From Phlegmacium glaucopus (lineage: Eukaryota > Basidiomycota > Agaricomycetes > Agaricales > Cortinariaceae), in contig MU130364.1 of assembly GCA_015039465.1 (NCBI GenBank), positions 334,346 through 398,345 of the forward strand: a DNA stretch of 64,000 bases, written 5' to 3'. The notes beneath the pieces were generated by a model, which saw only the letters and a program-made list of their open reading frames with translations, was not told the DNA's origin and did no database searches. How positions within the stretch are numbered: the stretch's first letter is position 1; every line of letters starts with the position of its first letter. The translations under genes were made by a program, and so were the position numbers. Below, piece after piece: positions 20,824 through 33,665 of the stretch.

Positions 20824-22720
20824 TTACTGGGGCTCCACCGTCGTCTCCTGATTATACCCCTCAACCTTAATATCATTCAACCCCAATTCATCGTTTTGCT
20901 CAAAAGTCCTATCATACCACTCTATCTCTAACCCAGGGTCGGGGTCAGGTGCATACAAACTCTGAATATACGAATTTGCAAGTGGATCGTCGAGGATAAG
21001 CGTGAATGGTCTTTCAGCATTTTTGACCTATGTTGCATAAATGTCAGCACGTTTGATCAAATTAATTATTATATAGATGAGAAAATGTTTGGGGTAAGAA
21101 CGTTACTTACGGCTTTTAATCCACTCAGGAAATTTTCAAACTTTGTTCTGTCACCTTCAACGCTTGAATCTCCAGATGCGAATACCTTGTCTGATAGTTC
21201 TTCATATACCTGATCCAATATTCCTTCAAGAGTAGTGAATCTTCCTCCTAGTGTACCATGCATAAGCTCTAAATCGATCTCTGGGATTGTCATTCCCGCC
21301 GTTTCGCTCTAAAAACAACAATATATCAGGTTTTTATTATTATTGATGGTTGGACGTATAGAAATAAGTTTGACCTTGAGTATATCTCTACTGAGATCCT
21401 CCCGATCTTCAACCTTCAGCGTTATTCTCTTCCCTTTGTCGGAAATAGCAGACCCAGATTTAACTTCGTTATCTCTATAGCCACATCCATCGCAGTTTGT
21501 CGACATGATCAGGATATCCTATGTTTTTTTTGGAATTCAAAAAAAAAAAGGAAGATATTGACAAGAAGTCACCTTGAAATAGGGAATATTGACTTTCTTC
21601 ATATTCGTTGCGATTGGTTGTCCGCAGCTCGAACAAATGCCAGGAAACACGAAAATCTCATCATCCGTGATAGGTTTCATACTCCCATCTTCGCCTACCG
21701 CTTCTTCCCCCGTGCCAACTACCTCGAAGTGCGCTTGTGCTTGCATCGTCACTCGTTGTTTCGTCTCGTCGTTTTTCCTCGCTTCTTCATCATCTACGCC
21801 AACAAGACCCAAAGCAATATTCTGATCCAACGTTCGATTGTATGTCTTAAAATTCCATTTCGGGTCCGTCATACTACCCACAAACTCGATGAAGCTGTTT
21901 CCAGCTGGATCGTCCAATTTAAGAGTGATTGGGTCCATTGGTGGAAGATCGGCATCCTTCTCAGCTCTCGTCTTCTTCCTACTTTCTTCATCCTCATCCT
22001 CATCCTCATCCTCATCAATGCCTAATATAGCACGAATCTTTTCCAATAGTTCCTCAACCTTCTTCCACCTATCTTCATCTTGTATCCGCCTCAAAGGCTG
22101 ATCCAGCGCCAGATCAGCAACGATGTCCCGTAGAAGGCCTTCGACAGTAGTAAGCTGTCCTCGATTAGTTGGAGGGAGGGTTAATTCTAGTTCACGAATG
22201 AAGACCTCGCATGAGCCGGACCGAACGATTTGGCGATTCAGATCGTCACGAGAGAGGAGTCGAAGCGTGTATTGTACGCCTTCAGCTAAATATTTTTTTT
22301 TGCTTGAGTTCGTGGCTTTTGCTTAGGTTTATAAAAATTGAAAAATGAACGAACGTCTGACAGCTCCAGCTGATTGTGTTTCATTATTCGCCAATCCACA
22401 GTGTTCGCAGCGGAAAGACATCACGATTACTTCTCGGAAAAAAGGTATAGATGTAAGGAGAAGACGCGTAGTTCCCTACGGATAAATCAGCGGACAACCT
22501 AGAGGGCAAAAAGACCTCCAAAACTGACCTGCTCGCCGCACTTCATACATAGTGATTCCACTTCTTGTACCACCTTCTCCTCTTTATCATTATTATCATT
22601 CACAGAAAGAGTGGCAGAGTCGGTATTGCCATCCGTTTCCTGTGGCTCTAGTAGGTTGTCCGTTTGATCAGCTACGGACCCGATGCTTGGGAAGAGCGTT
22701 GTGGGAGTTTGAGCCGCCAT
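20824..22720 (-). CDS. ZPR1: Zinc finger protein ZPR1 (523 aa, six exons)
   Basis: ZPR1 is a conserved eukaryotic protein that binds translation elongation factor eEF1A and assists its folding and cell-cycle progression. Exons: 22529-22720, 22355-22475, 21573-22285, 21375-21518, 21111-21308, 20824-21027. The first zinc finger is split by intron 1: LCMKCGEQ, then [20 protein letters not shown] and CEHCG. The second finger is [23 protein letters not shown], then [15 protein letters not shown] across intron 3. Each finger is followed by the ZPR1-type beta/helical domain: [17 protein letters not shown] with MTDPKW, and [18 protein letters not shown] near the C-terminus. A run of Asp/Glu ([11 protein letters not shown]) lies between the halves. 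The duplicated architecture and length are as expected. Intron 2 uses a GTTCGT donor. Confidence 0.95.
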
Positions 22721-23961
22721 TGTTGCGTTTATAGCTCTTCGTTTTTAAACGATTACGATAGTTTCTAAATTTTGGTATGGAGCTTGGGTTGTCGATGAGA
22801 TTGCGATGAGATTTAGTTCATAGGCTTAGAGATATTGGTAAAGATGAGTCAAAATCTTATCTAATCCTACCCTGACAGCCTGAGAAGTTTTCAGGGTCAC
22901 CACCTTCACAAAGTTTAACCAGCTGTTGAACCCCACCCCCAAAAAAAAAATGTTCCCGAAAGTTGGGAAGTGATATTCTGTGTATTTTCCATGAACCTTA
23001 TTCTACATAGTTTTCTAAAGACGCTGCCAGTGCCTGAAGCTTGAAAACCGTGGAATCTGTCCTTGAAAACTTTCAAGTTTTGTAATCTACTTATCGATGA
23101 GTGCTACATAGCGTTACGTTGAGTCCTTATTAGTATTTGGTAAAGTACTTACCATTTTTGTTAAATTTCTACTACATAGTTGAACTAGTTTCCGCTTTCC
23201 AAGTTTCTGGGCCCCGGCAGATCTAACTCTGAGCTTGCCAGAAACATTGACATGTGACCAAGCATGTGACGTTGTCATTTGACTGACGGCTATTTGAATT
23301 TTTACCGCATGCCAGTGTGACCCTAAATATAGGCGCTTAAATACGATCATATCGTCTGTTTGAACGCTGAACGTTTGAACCCTTTTACGCTTCTTGTAAC
23401 TATTTTCAGAAATTACGTTACGTATAGTACAAATTTATCTCTCGTACATATAATGATGATTTGAAGTTACTGGTAGCATAACTAACGCCCAAACAATATC
23501 GCGTTGTTATCGAGCGCTGCCAATTTCCATACTTTCAAGGCAAGAAGGTCAGACAGAACTTATATTCTCCAATTCCATCATATATAACCACCGGACATAG
23601 ATACCATCTCCCATCTCATCCGCGGGATGACGGAGATTGTGTTGCATCCATCAAATCGCAAGAGCTCAGCCCACCAGAGCCCGCCTTATTAAGTATCATC
23701 AGAGTCTAGATATTATTAGTAAGTATGGCGTTGGTTGCTACTCACTCTCATGAACCTTGTTGCAGTAAGTCATCATCATGCCTAAGGCCCTCTGTTCCCC
23801 CTTATATTCCTGTGGGAGAGCGTCATATGAGACGCGTACGGGCACACTCAGTCGCCGTTAACAAACCATTTGTCAGACTGTCAAACTCCTGAAGTCCTCT
23901 GACCACAAAGAACTATTCTTATCTGGCCAAACCCAAAACTAGTCAAGTTACAGGGCAATTT
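22721..23961. other. Intergenic, no gene seen
   Basis: Short open frames (for example 23114-23350 minus) carry no recognisable motif. A CCCCACCCCCAAAAAAAAA run lies near 22935 and a TATATAACC box near 23580. Nothing else could be supported. Confidence 0.5.
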
Positions 23962-25149
23962 TTAGCTACTACAGTCAAGCAGTGTATATCCTAATATGGT
24001 TAAATTCAGAAAATGCAAGATGATCAACGCCATAGACAAAAACATACCTGTTACATATCGCTGTGAATTTACCATAGTCTCAGCGTACTTCCAGAGCGCC
24101 AATTCGTGATCCGAATGAGCATGACCATATCGAAAAGGCTCCCTCTCGTGGGCGAATACGAGTCTTGAGTCGAACCAATTGGCGTTTGTTGCCCGACTAC
24201 CAAGGATCTTTCGAGATGCAAGCTGTACTATAGCTTTTGCTGTATAGGTTGGATCGATATCAAATCGAAGCACGAGTATGCAAACGCGCAATGTCCGATT
24301 ATTATTCAGCACCTCGCTGAGCGTGTTCGCCACACTAGAGAGCTTGATGTCAAGCCACCAAGATCCAGGCGTGGTTGATGTCTTGTTACAACTGTCAAGG
24401 TTATTCGTAAAGTCTAACTCTGAATTTTGGAACCCCATGTTACTGGGGCGACTTGCATTCAGATCGAATTTTATGTGAGTGAGAGCTGGCATTGCATCAA
24501 AGCCAGCATGTGTCCATGTCGTCCATTCTTCCCAACTGTTGAGAATGGAGAGATGGGTGACTCGGGAAAAGAAGTCGAGGTTGAAATGTGGTTTTAGAGG
24601 ATAGATGTGGTTTTCGTGAAAAAGGGCTGATATTCTTTGAGGAGCAACAACCTCTGTAGAAGGTCCACTGTGGTCATCCCCTTGGTCAGAGATGGACTTA
24701 AACCTCGGACTTGAAAGCTGTCGGATGGAAAGGCTTGGCGTAGCCCAATATGAAAAGTTGACGATCCCGCGACAAACGGATAGTATGTCCACGACTAGCC
24801 AAGGTTCAATATCCGAGCAGATGACGAGAGATTTCACATGTCGAGCGAAAAATGAAGGCGGTTTTGTTTTGGAGGTCCGCATTGTGTATAGGAAGGCACG
24901 TCCGGAGCTTTCATGACGCAGGTTTACGTCGGTGTAGATGATAGGTTCGACCCTACAGGGTCTATCGTTCATTCCAGAGATTACGGACACAGATTCAAAA
25001 GGACTGACTTACCACGCTTGGGTCATTTTAGAAAGGACTGCTAATGTCAGAGCCGTCCGTCGATCTGCGAGGGCAGCGGCGTCTATGATATGACGAAGAA
25101 GGTCAAGATGGTTTGGGAGAGACGTCGTCGGGTTTAGCGAGAAAACCAT
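23962..25149 (-). CDS. F-box-like / leucine-rich family protein
   Basis: Exon 1 (25013-25149) starts at ATG 25149 and reads SLPNHLDLLRHIIDAAALAD and TALTLAVLSKMTQAW, an F-box-like N-terminus. The donor tg|GTAAGT and acceptor CTGTAG give W then VEPIIYTDVNL in exon 2 (from 24952). This mirrors the usual Agaricomycete pattern in which the F-box exon ends at a Trp-x-x-P-I-(L/I)-Y junction. Exon 2 continues with irregular leucine-rich blocks (HVKSLVICSD, FFSRVTHLSILNSWEEWTTW, LTHIKFDLNA, TLRVCILVLRF). The frame ends at 23962, but a GTATGT donor after QRYVTG near 24045 suggests a further short exon, so the exact C-terminus is uncertain. The likely role is SCF substrate adaptor; no partner can be named. 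Confidence 0.65.
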
Positions 25150-27169
25150 AATTGAGAAAGGAGAGGGTAAGTGTGGATTGAGAGGTTTTGTCAAGAAAGG
25201 AGGTACACATGATTTTGAGCTATGTGGTTTAAATATCCCGAGCTATGCATGGGGTAATTGCTTCAGAAAGAACGACCGCCGAAACGGACCTAAAGCTATT
25301 CGATCATTCCGAGGAAACATGGAGAGAGAACCTCGTTAGTTATGTTACCCTCCTAAAAATAAATTCATTTGTAGTGTGGAACGCAATCCATCTTGTGAAC
25401 AAATGGACTAGACGACAATTTTTTAAGCATCGGAGGATGCCGATACCACGGGTCTTGACTCCTTCGGGGCGTGTCACCGGTATACCAGTCCACCGCTTGC
25501 AGCGGGCTGAACTGGGAAGAGGTTGTCGTAGAATCAACTGAACCGTCATCGACAAAGTTTTTAACGAGTTACGAAATGACGTTCAAATCAGAAGCCAAGA
25601 AAATGTGAAAACTTTTTTTAATCATTGTACGAACTTTGAACAGCTTCCGTTTCCGATGGTCTCTGTCATGGGTCCTTGTCAAACCAATATTCTCAAGAAC
25701 CCCAGGGATCGATCGATACAAGTCAGAATGGAATGAATATGAAATTCACTACACGGCATGGTTCTCAGGAGCGACCCAAATCTGGTGAGTTCAGTGTTAA
25801 TATGATTGATTCTGGCTAACAACCAGACTCTCAGCTATATATATCATATATCACGTTGGATGAAAACCTTATGACCGCGGATAACTTGATGATGATGTAA
25901 TCTATTTAGACATCAGAAATTGATGTATCTGAACGAAAATGCCTTCCACTGCCCCTCGGAGTTTATACTGTATATGTGTAAGCGAACAAACTGACGAAAT
26001 GTACTACAACCGGGTTTCCGTGCCTTCGGGGGCCGAAAATTGGTGTTTTTGAAAAGGCATTTTTGGATATCAACTCTATGATTGGAGTACTAGACAATGA
26101 ATGGTACTTCGTGACCATTCCACCACGGAAAGGAGTAGCAAAAGTGATCTTTTAATTGAAACTTGAGTTGGTTAGCCTACACTCGGGATTTCGTACCGTG
26201 TACGTACCTCTCCGAATTCATAACGATACATAATTTATCAATTTCACCATTCACTCCAACACTACAAAAGGACACAGTGTAGTTTGCACTGCACACGACT
26301 TAGGGTTACCTCACTAGCTTCAACCACAGCCACGAATTTGATATTTCTGAAGAGGCAGAGTGCTCTTATATGGATTAGGATATGTACTATGATTGTACAC
26401 TAATTGTTTAACCATGATATACTACGAAGAGATCAGGTCAAAACGACACACCCGTGGGAATTTTCACTTCATCGATGAATCGGGCGACGTACATATCTCA
26501 TCATCGCCTCCGGCTTTGGTTTCAGGGGATGTTTGTGCTTGCGAGGGAGGTCTTTCACGGACATTCTCGCACGTTGTGCTTCCCATCTGGCGCATTCTTG
26601 TGTTCTGTTAGCAAGGATGACTTTTGTTTCCGGCGTTTGACGCGCTCAGAAAGCGCCTTATACCGTCATACGGCATATTGGATTATGGAATCCCAAGGGT
26701 GTGGTGTCACCGTGTGAGAAGAAGGTAGAGTAGCAATGTGGTCGAGACGCGTCAGCATATCGACAAAGTCACGCGCCATCGATGTTATATGTCCAGGATG
26801 GCCACCAAATATCTCCAAATATGGCCAAAATGTAGATATAAAAGGATATACGTAGTCTTTCATAAAAAATCGACGAGATAATTGGACGAGATTTTGAGGA
26901 AGTTTCTGTATTAATGATGGGGTGGTGTCGCTACACTGTAGACCTACTGTAAAAATATTTGTAGTCAGTAACAAGAAACAAGAGATTCACTGCAGACGCT
27001 CAACAATCTATTTTTCGCACTGTCAGTTTCTGACAGGGCCCGATAATCTCCGTCTACCCGATTTCAAACCTGAACATGCTAAATATTGAAACAACGGAGT
27101 TGAGTACCAGACGGGTTTCGCACCCTTCGACGACTTCATTGTAGTTTGTCCGAGGGCTACTTTATCAAA
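25150..27169. other. Long stretch without a supported gene
   Basis: The + frames at 25245-25541 and 26393-26717 and the minus frame at 26666-26974 have some protein-like composition (the last reads LIQKLPQNLVQLSRRFFMKD and HITSMARDFVDML). None joins to a neighbour or shows a motif I can place. Confidence 0.4.
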
Positions 27170-28390
27170 AAAAAAAGTACTTTGGAAAATAGATAATCCG
27201 CAATGTATTTAAACTACTAAATGACCCACTCATGAGAAAGTGTTTACATAGAAGTACAAATTCATAGCCTCGATATCAAAGCATTTCATAGGAGCAACGT
27301 ACAAACGATAGCGAAAAAGAAAGAAGGTCTGTTTATATGAGAAATCGCGCTTGAGGCGGGTTCAGTCTATTTTTTGAACACAAGACTTTATGGTCCGGCG
27401 TACATCACCCATTGATGCATTGCTGCATTGATGAAAGATCTGGGTTTCGGGAGCGTGCTTCGAACTGCTTCGAAGGGTCGGCAGTTTCATCATCCGCATG
27501 GCCAGAAGACAGGTCAGCGAGGGTCAGCGGGGAATGCTCTCATGTGTCCAATGCTTCCGGCGTGCCTTGAGCTTTTCCGTGAAAACTTCGTTGTTTGCTT
27601 GGCGAGAAATAGTGAGTTATCTCCATATACTTCGGTTGTATATCATTTCCGATCCCATTCATCATTTGCAGTATTTTGCTTGTTCAGAATCAATCGTACA
27701 GTTTGAACCATCAATCTTGAAATAGAACGTACCGGTTTCCTTCTAGTTCTTCCCCTCCTTCTCCCAATGTGCCTCCAGTGTTTTCCTTTTTTTATCCCAT
27801 AACAGCTTCTTCGTATACTCTTGTTGCACACGATATGGTGAGTAAAGACAAATCAATTCAGGAAAGTGGTACGGCTCTGGGATCTTCCTCGGATAGCCAA
27901 AATTCCCGTATGTTCACCTTCCATTGCAGCCTCCGAGGTTTCCGCTTCCAGCCTTCCACAAGCATCGGCGTATCCTCCCAGGCGCTAACATGAACATATT
28001 CCAACTCCTCGGGAGGAAAATGGTCGACATCGGTAAATTTCATTTTGTGCGATGCTAACGTATATAATTTTCGCCGTCTTGCTGATGGTCGGAAATTAAG
28101 ATGAGGAGGTACATTACGTGCAGTTGAAGAGATTAATGAGACATTGTGAACTTGAGGTAAACGATGGCTGAGTACTCCTCCGGAGAAGTGGTCGAAGCAG
28201 GTAGTTATCGCAGTGAGGCCTTTGACCTTGTTTTTTTCGTCGGATGAGACGAGATTCCCTAGGCGGTGATCGCTTTCAAGAAGTCGATAGAACGCTGTAG
28301 AAATGAGAAGAAATTTTTTCCTCTCAGCCGACGGGAAAGGTAGTATACGCCTGGCCCCAGGTCAGCGAGGTACGAGGAGACAAGATGCGG
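27170..28390 (-). pseudogene. Decayed copy of the 3' half of the gene at 60.7-63.2 kb
   Basis: The minus strand gives PPEELEYVHVSAWE and SEEDPRAVPLS, matching PPEELEYAHVSAWE and GEDPRAVPLPE in the 61-kb gene. The downstream block CNKSIRRSCYGIKK corresponds to CSKGICEDMAMLI. The last-exon region (27430-27640) and even the 3' flank (GATATCAAAGCAT, AGCAACGTACA) are recognisable. Intron sequence before the last exon is retained, so it arose by DNA duplication rather than reverse transcription. The frame is broken in several places. Confidence 0.72.
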
Positions 28391-30900
28391 AAAGACAAGC
28401 GATGGTATTGAGCTACCCACGGTCCTTGACCACGTCACGTGAGCCCACTAAGGATAAGATAAGATAAATGAGGCTGGTACGGCCAGATTGATTTTCGGCC
28501 TCTACACGCTGCCATCTAATGCTCAGGACTTGACTCGGCTCGCTCGAAACGGGGTTTCCCGATTTTCCTAAAATTTTGATCTGAACGGATTGAGTTCTCC
28601 AAGACTCCAACACGAGAATATCCTGTTCCAATCGTTAACTCACCAATGTGGGATCCTTCAAACTAAAATGAACTTCAGGATAAGACTGCCAAGGACGTTC
28701 TTGATGAGCCACCACTACATATAATACTAAGGTATTCCGTAGTAGCGGTGAATGTAGAACTAGACCGTGGGAAGAGCAAACCCATGAGTTCGTACAGCCA
28801 CATTAGGTGACGCTCTTCTTCTCTTGACTATATCATCATGTCTAGCCAAAGACCATCTAAGAGCCATCGCATAGCCCAAGTTGCTGCATCTTTCAGAAGG
28901 AAGTTATTTCACCCTTCAGACTCGCCCACACCATCATCGATGGATGTAGATTCAAGTTCTGATAGCTATATGGCAACGACATACGCAGGAACAAGGTGAG
29001 CGGAGGAATCCCTGATGGATTTATGAAACATCCTCATATTTTCAAGTGATTTTCCATCATCAATGGCCTCTATGGTCGGTGTCGATCACCCACCCGCCTC
29101 AGCAGCGGTTACCAGTAGAGAAGTACATGGAATTTCAAGAATTTCTCCTCGAATTTCTGTACCCGTGTCGAGATCTGGTATCGCAGGACTAGAAACTCTT
29201 CCCACGGTCAGCAACGATTTTACGAGCGCGACCATTGTCCCTAACATCCACCCATAGCACATGGTACCGAATATACAGGTTCCGATATCACCCTCGCCGA
29301 GTTGCTTACCCAATGCCTTGGCTGTTGTCGATGATCGGCAGACTCAGCGTTCTGGCTCGGGGCTCTTCGCAAATGCCCAGAATGTACTCATCGCCGGTGG
29401 TACTTTTGTAAGTCTTCTCTCGTAGGCTGCGTAAATGATTTAGTAATAGTTGTATATAGATTAACGCCGAGAACTATTACAATTTCCCTACCAATACTGG
29501 CGATGGGCAGATGAAGATCCCTGTACGTCAAAAACCAAACTCCAGTCCATTCTTTACTGGGCGGAAAGATGTACTTGACAAACTCGGGAAGTTTTTTCTC
29601 CATCGTGATGATAGTAGTCTAATAACGAGACGCTGTCATCTCCTCTGGGGAATTGGAGGAATTGGAAAGACCCAGATCTGTCTTAAGTTCACAGAAGAAA
29701 TGTTTGAGAGGTGTGTTTCTTCTCATTACTATTCACAACACTGGATACATTTATTGCTCTAGCTATTCACATGTATTCTGGGTTGATGCTTCCTCTCATG
29801 AAAGCATGACAATGTCTCTCAAGGGCATATCCAGCCTTCCTGCTGCACAAGCTTCTGGTGTGGATGGCTCAGTTGAGTCTGTCCTCCAGTGGATATCTTG
29901 TATCCAGGAGGAATGGTTGATTGTGTTTGACAATGCTGATAACCTTCTTCCTGAGGAAGTGGCCAAGTTCTTTCCCCCAGGTAACAGAGGTAATATTCTG
30001 ATTACTAGTAGAAATAGATCCATGGGGAGGATCATATCATTTGAGAATAGCATTGAGATCTGTGAGATGGAGGAGCCAGATGCTATAACTTTACTTCTCA
30101 GGGCTAGTTGTTTGGATGCAGCTGAGCATATAGAAGCAGCTAAAGAGATTGTGACTGCACTTGGCTGCATTCCTCTTGCTGTTAATCATGCTGGTGCTTA
30201 TATTGAAGCTGGTAAATGTGATATAAAGAAATATCTGGCACAATTTTCCTTGCATCGTCAGACTCTTATGTCAGATGCTACATTCAGAGGTGCATCAGAT
30301 TATGATCAAACAGTATATGGGACTTGGGATTTATCTTTTAAAGAAATAGAAAGGAGAGCTAGTGGAAAATCCACCACTGGGAATGCACAAGTTGCCCAGG
30401 CTGCAATCCTAATTCTTCACATATGTGCTTTCTATCATCATAGTAATATTTCTAAAGAGATATTCCAATCTGCTGCTGAGAGGTCCAGTGGATATGTTGT
30501 TGATAGTGAGGTAGCAGAAAAGCTACCCCTGGCAATCACTTCACTGGATAAGACCCTGCTTGCAACAGACAATAATGGTCATTGGGATGATTTCATATTT
30601 GGGCAAGGCATTGGTGTGCTTCTGTCATTCTCCTTGATGAGAAGAGGGCAATCGTCTGAAGTGTTTTCAATTCATCCTTTGGTTCATTGCTGGAGTAGGG
30701 AGCAAATGTTGAAATCTGAACAGCAAAGAGTATGGCAGATAGGAAGCACAATCTTGTCCTGTTCAATTCCACAGATATTTACAGCTCAGGATTATGCATT
30801 GCGACGGTTAATCTTTCCACATATCATGGCAAATGAGCTATATGGAAGTGAGATGGGACTTGTCAGGGAGTACTATGATGATAAATGTAACAATTTTGCA

Positions 30901-32860
30901 CTAGTAATGAATGAGAATGGAGACTGGAATAATGCAGAGAAGTTGCGTGTTCAAGTCATGGAGATGAGGAAGAAATTGCTTGGTGCAGAACATCCATACA
31001 CCCTCACAAGCATGGCATATATAGCAACCACATATTATGATCAAGGGAGATGGAATGAGGCAGAGCCACTGGAGGTTCAAGTCATGGACATGAGAAAAAA
31101 GCTGCTTGGTGCAGAACATCCAGACACCCTTACAAGCATGGCCAATCTAGGACACACATACCATAGGCAGGGAAGGTGGAATGAGGCAGAGAAGCTGCAC
31201 CTTCAAGCCATGAACTTGAGGAAGAAGCTGCTTGGTTCAGAAAATCCAGACACTCTCACAAGCATGGGAAATCTAGCAAGCACATACTGTAATCAGGGAA
31301 GATGGAATGAGGCAGAGCAGCTGTTTATTCAAGTCATGGACATGAGGAAGAAGCTGCATGGTGCAGAACATCCAGATACCCTTACAAGCATGGGAAATCT
31401 AGCAACCTTGTACTGTTATCAGCTGAACTTTACACTCCCCCACGTCTTCCTCCAGGAATCCGCCCGGACTGCCAGGAATCCTGGAGGAATCCTGGAGGAA
31501 TCCTGGAGGAATCCTGGAATTCCTGGTAAATGGGAATATTCCTGGTGGATTCCTGGTGGATTCCTAGTAAATTCCTGGCGGATTCCTAGTATATTCCTGG
31601 CGGATTCCTGGCATTCCTGGCATTCCTGGTGGATTCCTGGTGAAATCAGCTAAGTCACTGACATATTTTATTTCATTTTATTTCATTTAATTTTTCCTTA
31701 ATTTTTTAATATTTTTGATTGTAAGATATATATTGAAAATTATATAAATACAAATTCACATTAATAGTAATTAATACGTCGCCACCCGTCTTCTTGTCGT
31801 CCTTTATCGTCCTGGTTGTCGTGGTGGTGAGTGGTAGTTGTGAGAAGACGAAATGATGTTTGTTGATTTGTTAGAAGTGCGTCACATGCGGTCACATGAC
31901 CATACCTCGCGGTCTGAACAAAATTCAAAATTCGAATGGCGGCAAGGCACTGCCACCACATATATATAAATTACAGTTAACTTATGTATATTTAAATTAC
32001 TATTGACTTATATATGATTCTTTTAATTTTGAATAATATTTAAAAGTAAGAGTTGAGTTCATCCCTGTGGAATTCCCAGGATTCCGGGTGGATTCCAGGT
32101 GGATTCTGTGTTAGGGATTCCTAGGGAATTCCGGGAATCCTGGTATCAATTTCCTTGGGTACCAGGAATCCACCAGGAATCCTCCTGGATTAGGAAGAGC
32201 CAGGAATGGGGATTTCAGGGGGAATTGGCTGGTAGAAAATTCCTCCTGGAATCCTGGTATTCCTACCAGGAATGGTAGGAATCCTCCTGGAATCCTCCTG
32301 GAATAGGTAGGAATCCACCAGGATTCCTCCAGGAACACGTGGGGGAGTGTAAAGACCTCGTTATCAGGGAAGGTGGAATAAGGCAGAGCAGTTGTTTGTT
32401 CAAGTCATGGACATGAGGAAAAAGTTGCTTGGTACAGAACATCCATCCACTCTCAAAAGCATGGCCAATCTAGGAAGCACATACTGTAATCAGGGAAGGT
32501 GGGATGAGGCAGAGCAACTATTTGTTCAAGTCATGGACATGAGCAAGAAATCTCTTGGTGCAGAACATCCAGACACCCTCATAAACATAGAAAATATAGC
32601 AGGCATATACTGTAATCAGAAAAGGTGGACTGAAGCAGAGCAGCTGTTTGTTCAGGTCATGGACCTGAGAAAGAAGCTTCTTGGTGCTGAACATCCACAC
32701 ACCCTCACAAGCATGGCAAACCTGGCAGCCACATACCATAATCAAGGAAGGTGGAATGATGCAGAGCAGCTGAAGATTCAATTCATGGACATGAGGAAGA
32801 AGCTGTTTGGTGCAGAACATCCATCCACTCTTGGAAGCATGACAGATCTAGCAATAACAT
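30901..32860 (+). repeat. 126-bp tandem repeats encoding TPRs
   Basis: Eight 126-bp units encode near-identical 42-residue TPRs. Phrases such as GTCATGGACATGAGGAA and GGTGCAGAACATCC recur nearly unchanged at the DNA level. The element at 31423-32359 separates units 1-4 plus the start of 5 from the rest. Such internal identity is typical of fungal NLR repeat domains that expand and contract quickly. Confidence 0.88.
31423..32359. mobile_element. Non-autonomous TIR element, 937 bp, 8-bp target duplication
   Basis: GTTATCAG occurs at 31415-31422 and again at 32360-32367, directly flanking the insertion. Near the ends are inverted TTTACACTCCCCCACG and CGTGGGGGAGTGTAAA; the outermost six bases match poorly. 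Dense, degenerate CCAGGAATCC / GGATTCCTGG motifs fill the first 230 and last 290 bp, and the middle is AT-rich with no transposase. The 8-bp duplication fits hAT or KDZ-type transposases. Confidence 0.88.
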
Positions 32861-33224
32861 ACTGTACCACATTGTAGATATATTTTTTCATTTTTACCTT
32901 AAGTATATGTTATTTATTTCAGCATGCCATGTCACATTTTCTCTTTGTCAGATCATCTCCATCCATCCATGAGCACTGGCATAGTCAAACATGACACATG
33001 ATACTTTGATTAGTGAGGGAGGTGAAGGTGGATTTGGAAGTTGGTATACAAATCCACAAGAGAGGATCACAGGTATGCAATAATGAGATGGAGAGTGGGC
33101 AGTAACATGTGGTGAAAACAATGTGGCTATATTTATCAAATATTGAGGAAAGGTGTACACCTTCAGACCTTACTTTTCTGAAGGACCTGTAGATAATGGC
33201 ATATGTCCATGATATGTAAGGAGC

Positions 33225-33600
33225 AGTACTTTACAGTGCCCCATGCTTCCCAACGGAATCCAAGTGGAGTCCGAGCATTCCGACTGGATTCCCAGTGGAG
33301 TCTGAGTGGAGTCCGAGTGGAATCATGGATTCCGAATGGAGTCCACTCGGACTCCACTCGGACTCTGCTTGGAGTCCAAGTCACTAAGTAGATTCCGAAC
33401 AGAGTCCGAGTGGAGTCCGAGTAGAGTCTGAGTGGATTCCAAATAGAGTCCGAGTGGACTCTTAGTGGATTCCGAGTGGATTCCAAATGGAGTCTGAGTG
33501 GACTCTCAGTGGATTCCAAGTGGATTCTGAGTGGATTCTGAGTGGAGTCTGAGTGGATTCCAAATGGAGTCTGAGTGGAATCTCAGTAACATCTTATAAA
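33225..33600. repeat. Degenerate repeat array GAGTGGAGTCC/GAGTGGATTCC, possible transposon end
   Basis: From 33232 the sequence starts TTACAGTGCCCCATGCTTCC and runs into about 30 variants of GAGTGGA(G/T)TC(C/T), first in one orientation, then mixed. The beginning resembles the TTACACTCCCCCACG terminus of the element in the NLR gene, and the subterminal-repeat architecture is the same. No partner terminus was found, so this is a single end at best. Confidence 0.55.
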
Positions 33601-33665
33601 CATTTCAAGGAATATTTGGCTCTGTTACAATGGTCTACTTTATAGTACAATATCATACCTATAAC

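Larger units (their letters stand above)
28838..32877 (+). pseudogene. NB-ARC/TPR (NLR-like) gene, split by a transposon
   Basis: Fungal NLR-like proteins are STAND NTPases implicated in non-self recognition and regulated cell death. Exons: 28838-28995, 29047-29206, 29258-29407, 29460-29710, and 29763 onward. The N-terminus is Ser/Pro-rich with no known effector domain. Then comes FANAQNVLIAGGTF and SSPFFTGRKDVLDKL, the Walker A/P-loop WGIGGIGKTQ, Walker B EEWLIVFDNADN, GNILITSRNRSMG and the GLPLA-like LGCIPLAVNHAGAYI. A winged-helix-like region precedes eight 42-residue TPRs of kinesin-light-chain type (GRWNEAE..., RKKLLGAEHPDTLTSM). A 937-bp element plus one duplicated octamer interrupts repeat 5 after NLATLYCYQ at 31422; GRWNKAEQLF resumes at 32368 in the same frame. 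Without the insertion the protein would be about 962 residues. As it stands, translation enters the element and stops at 31651. Confidence 0.88.

Noticed and set aside
21558..22101. Plus-strand open frames up to 155 codons
   Set aside because: Shadows of the large ZPR1 exon; the Ser-rich content reflects the antisense of the Asp/Glu run.
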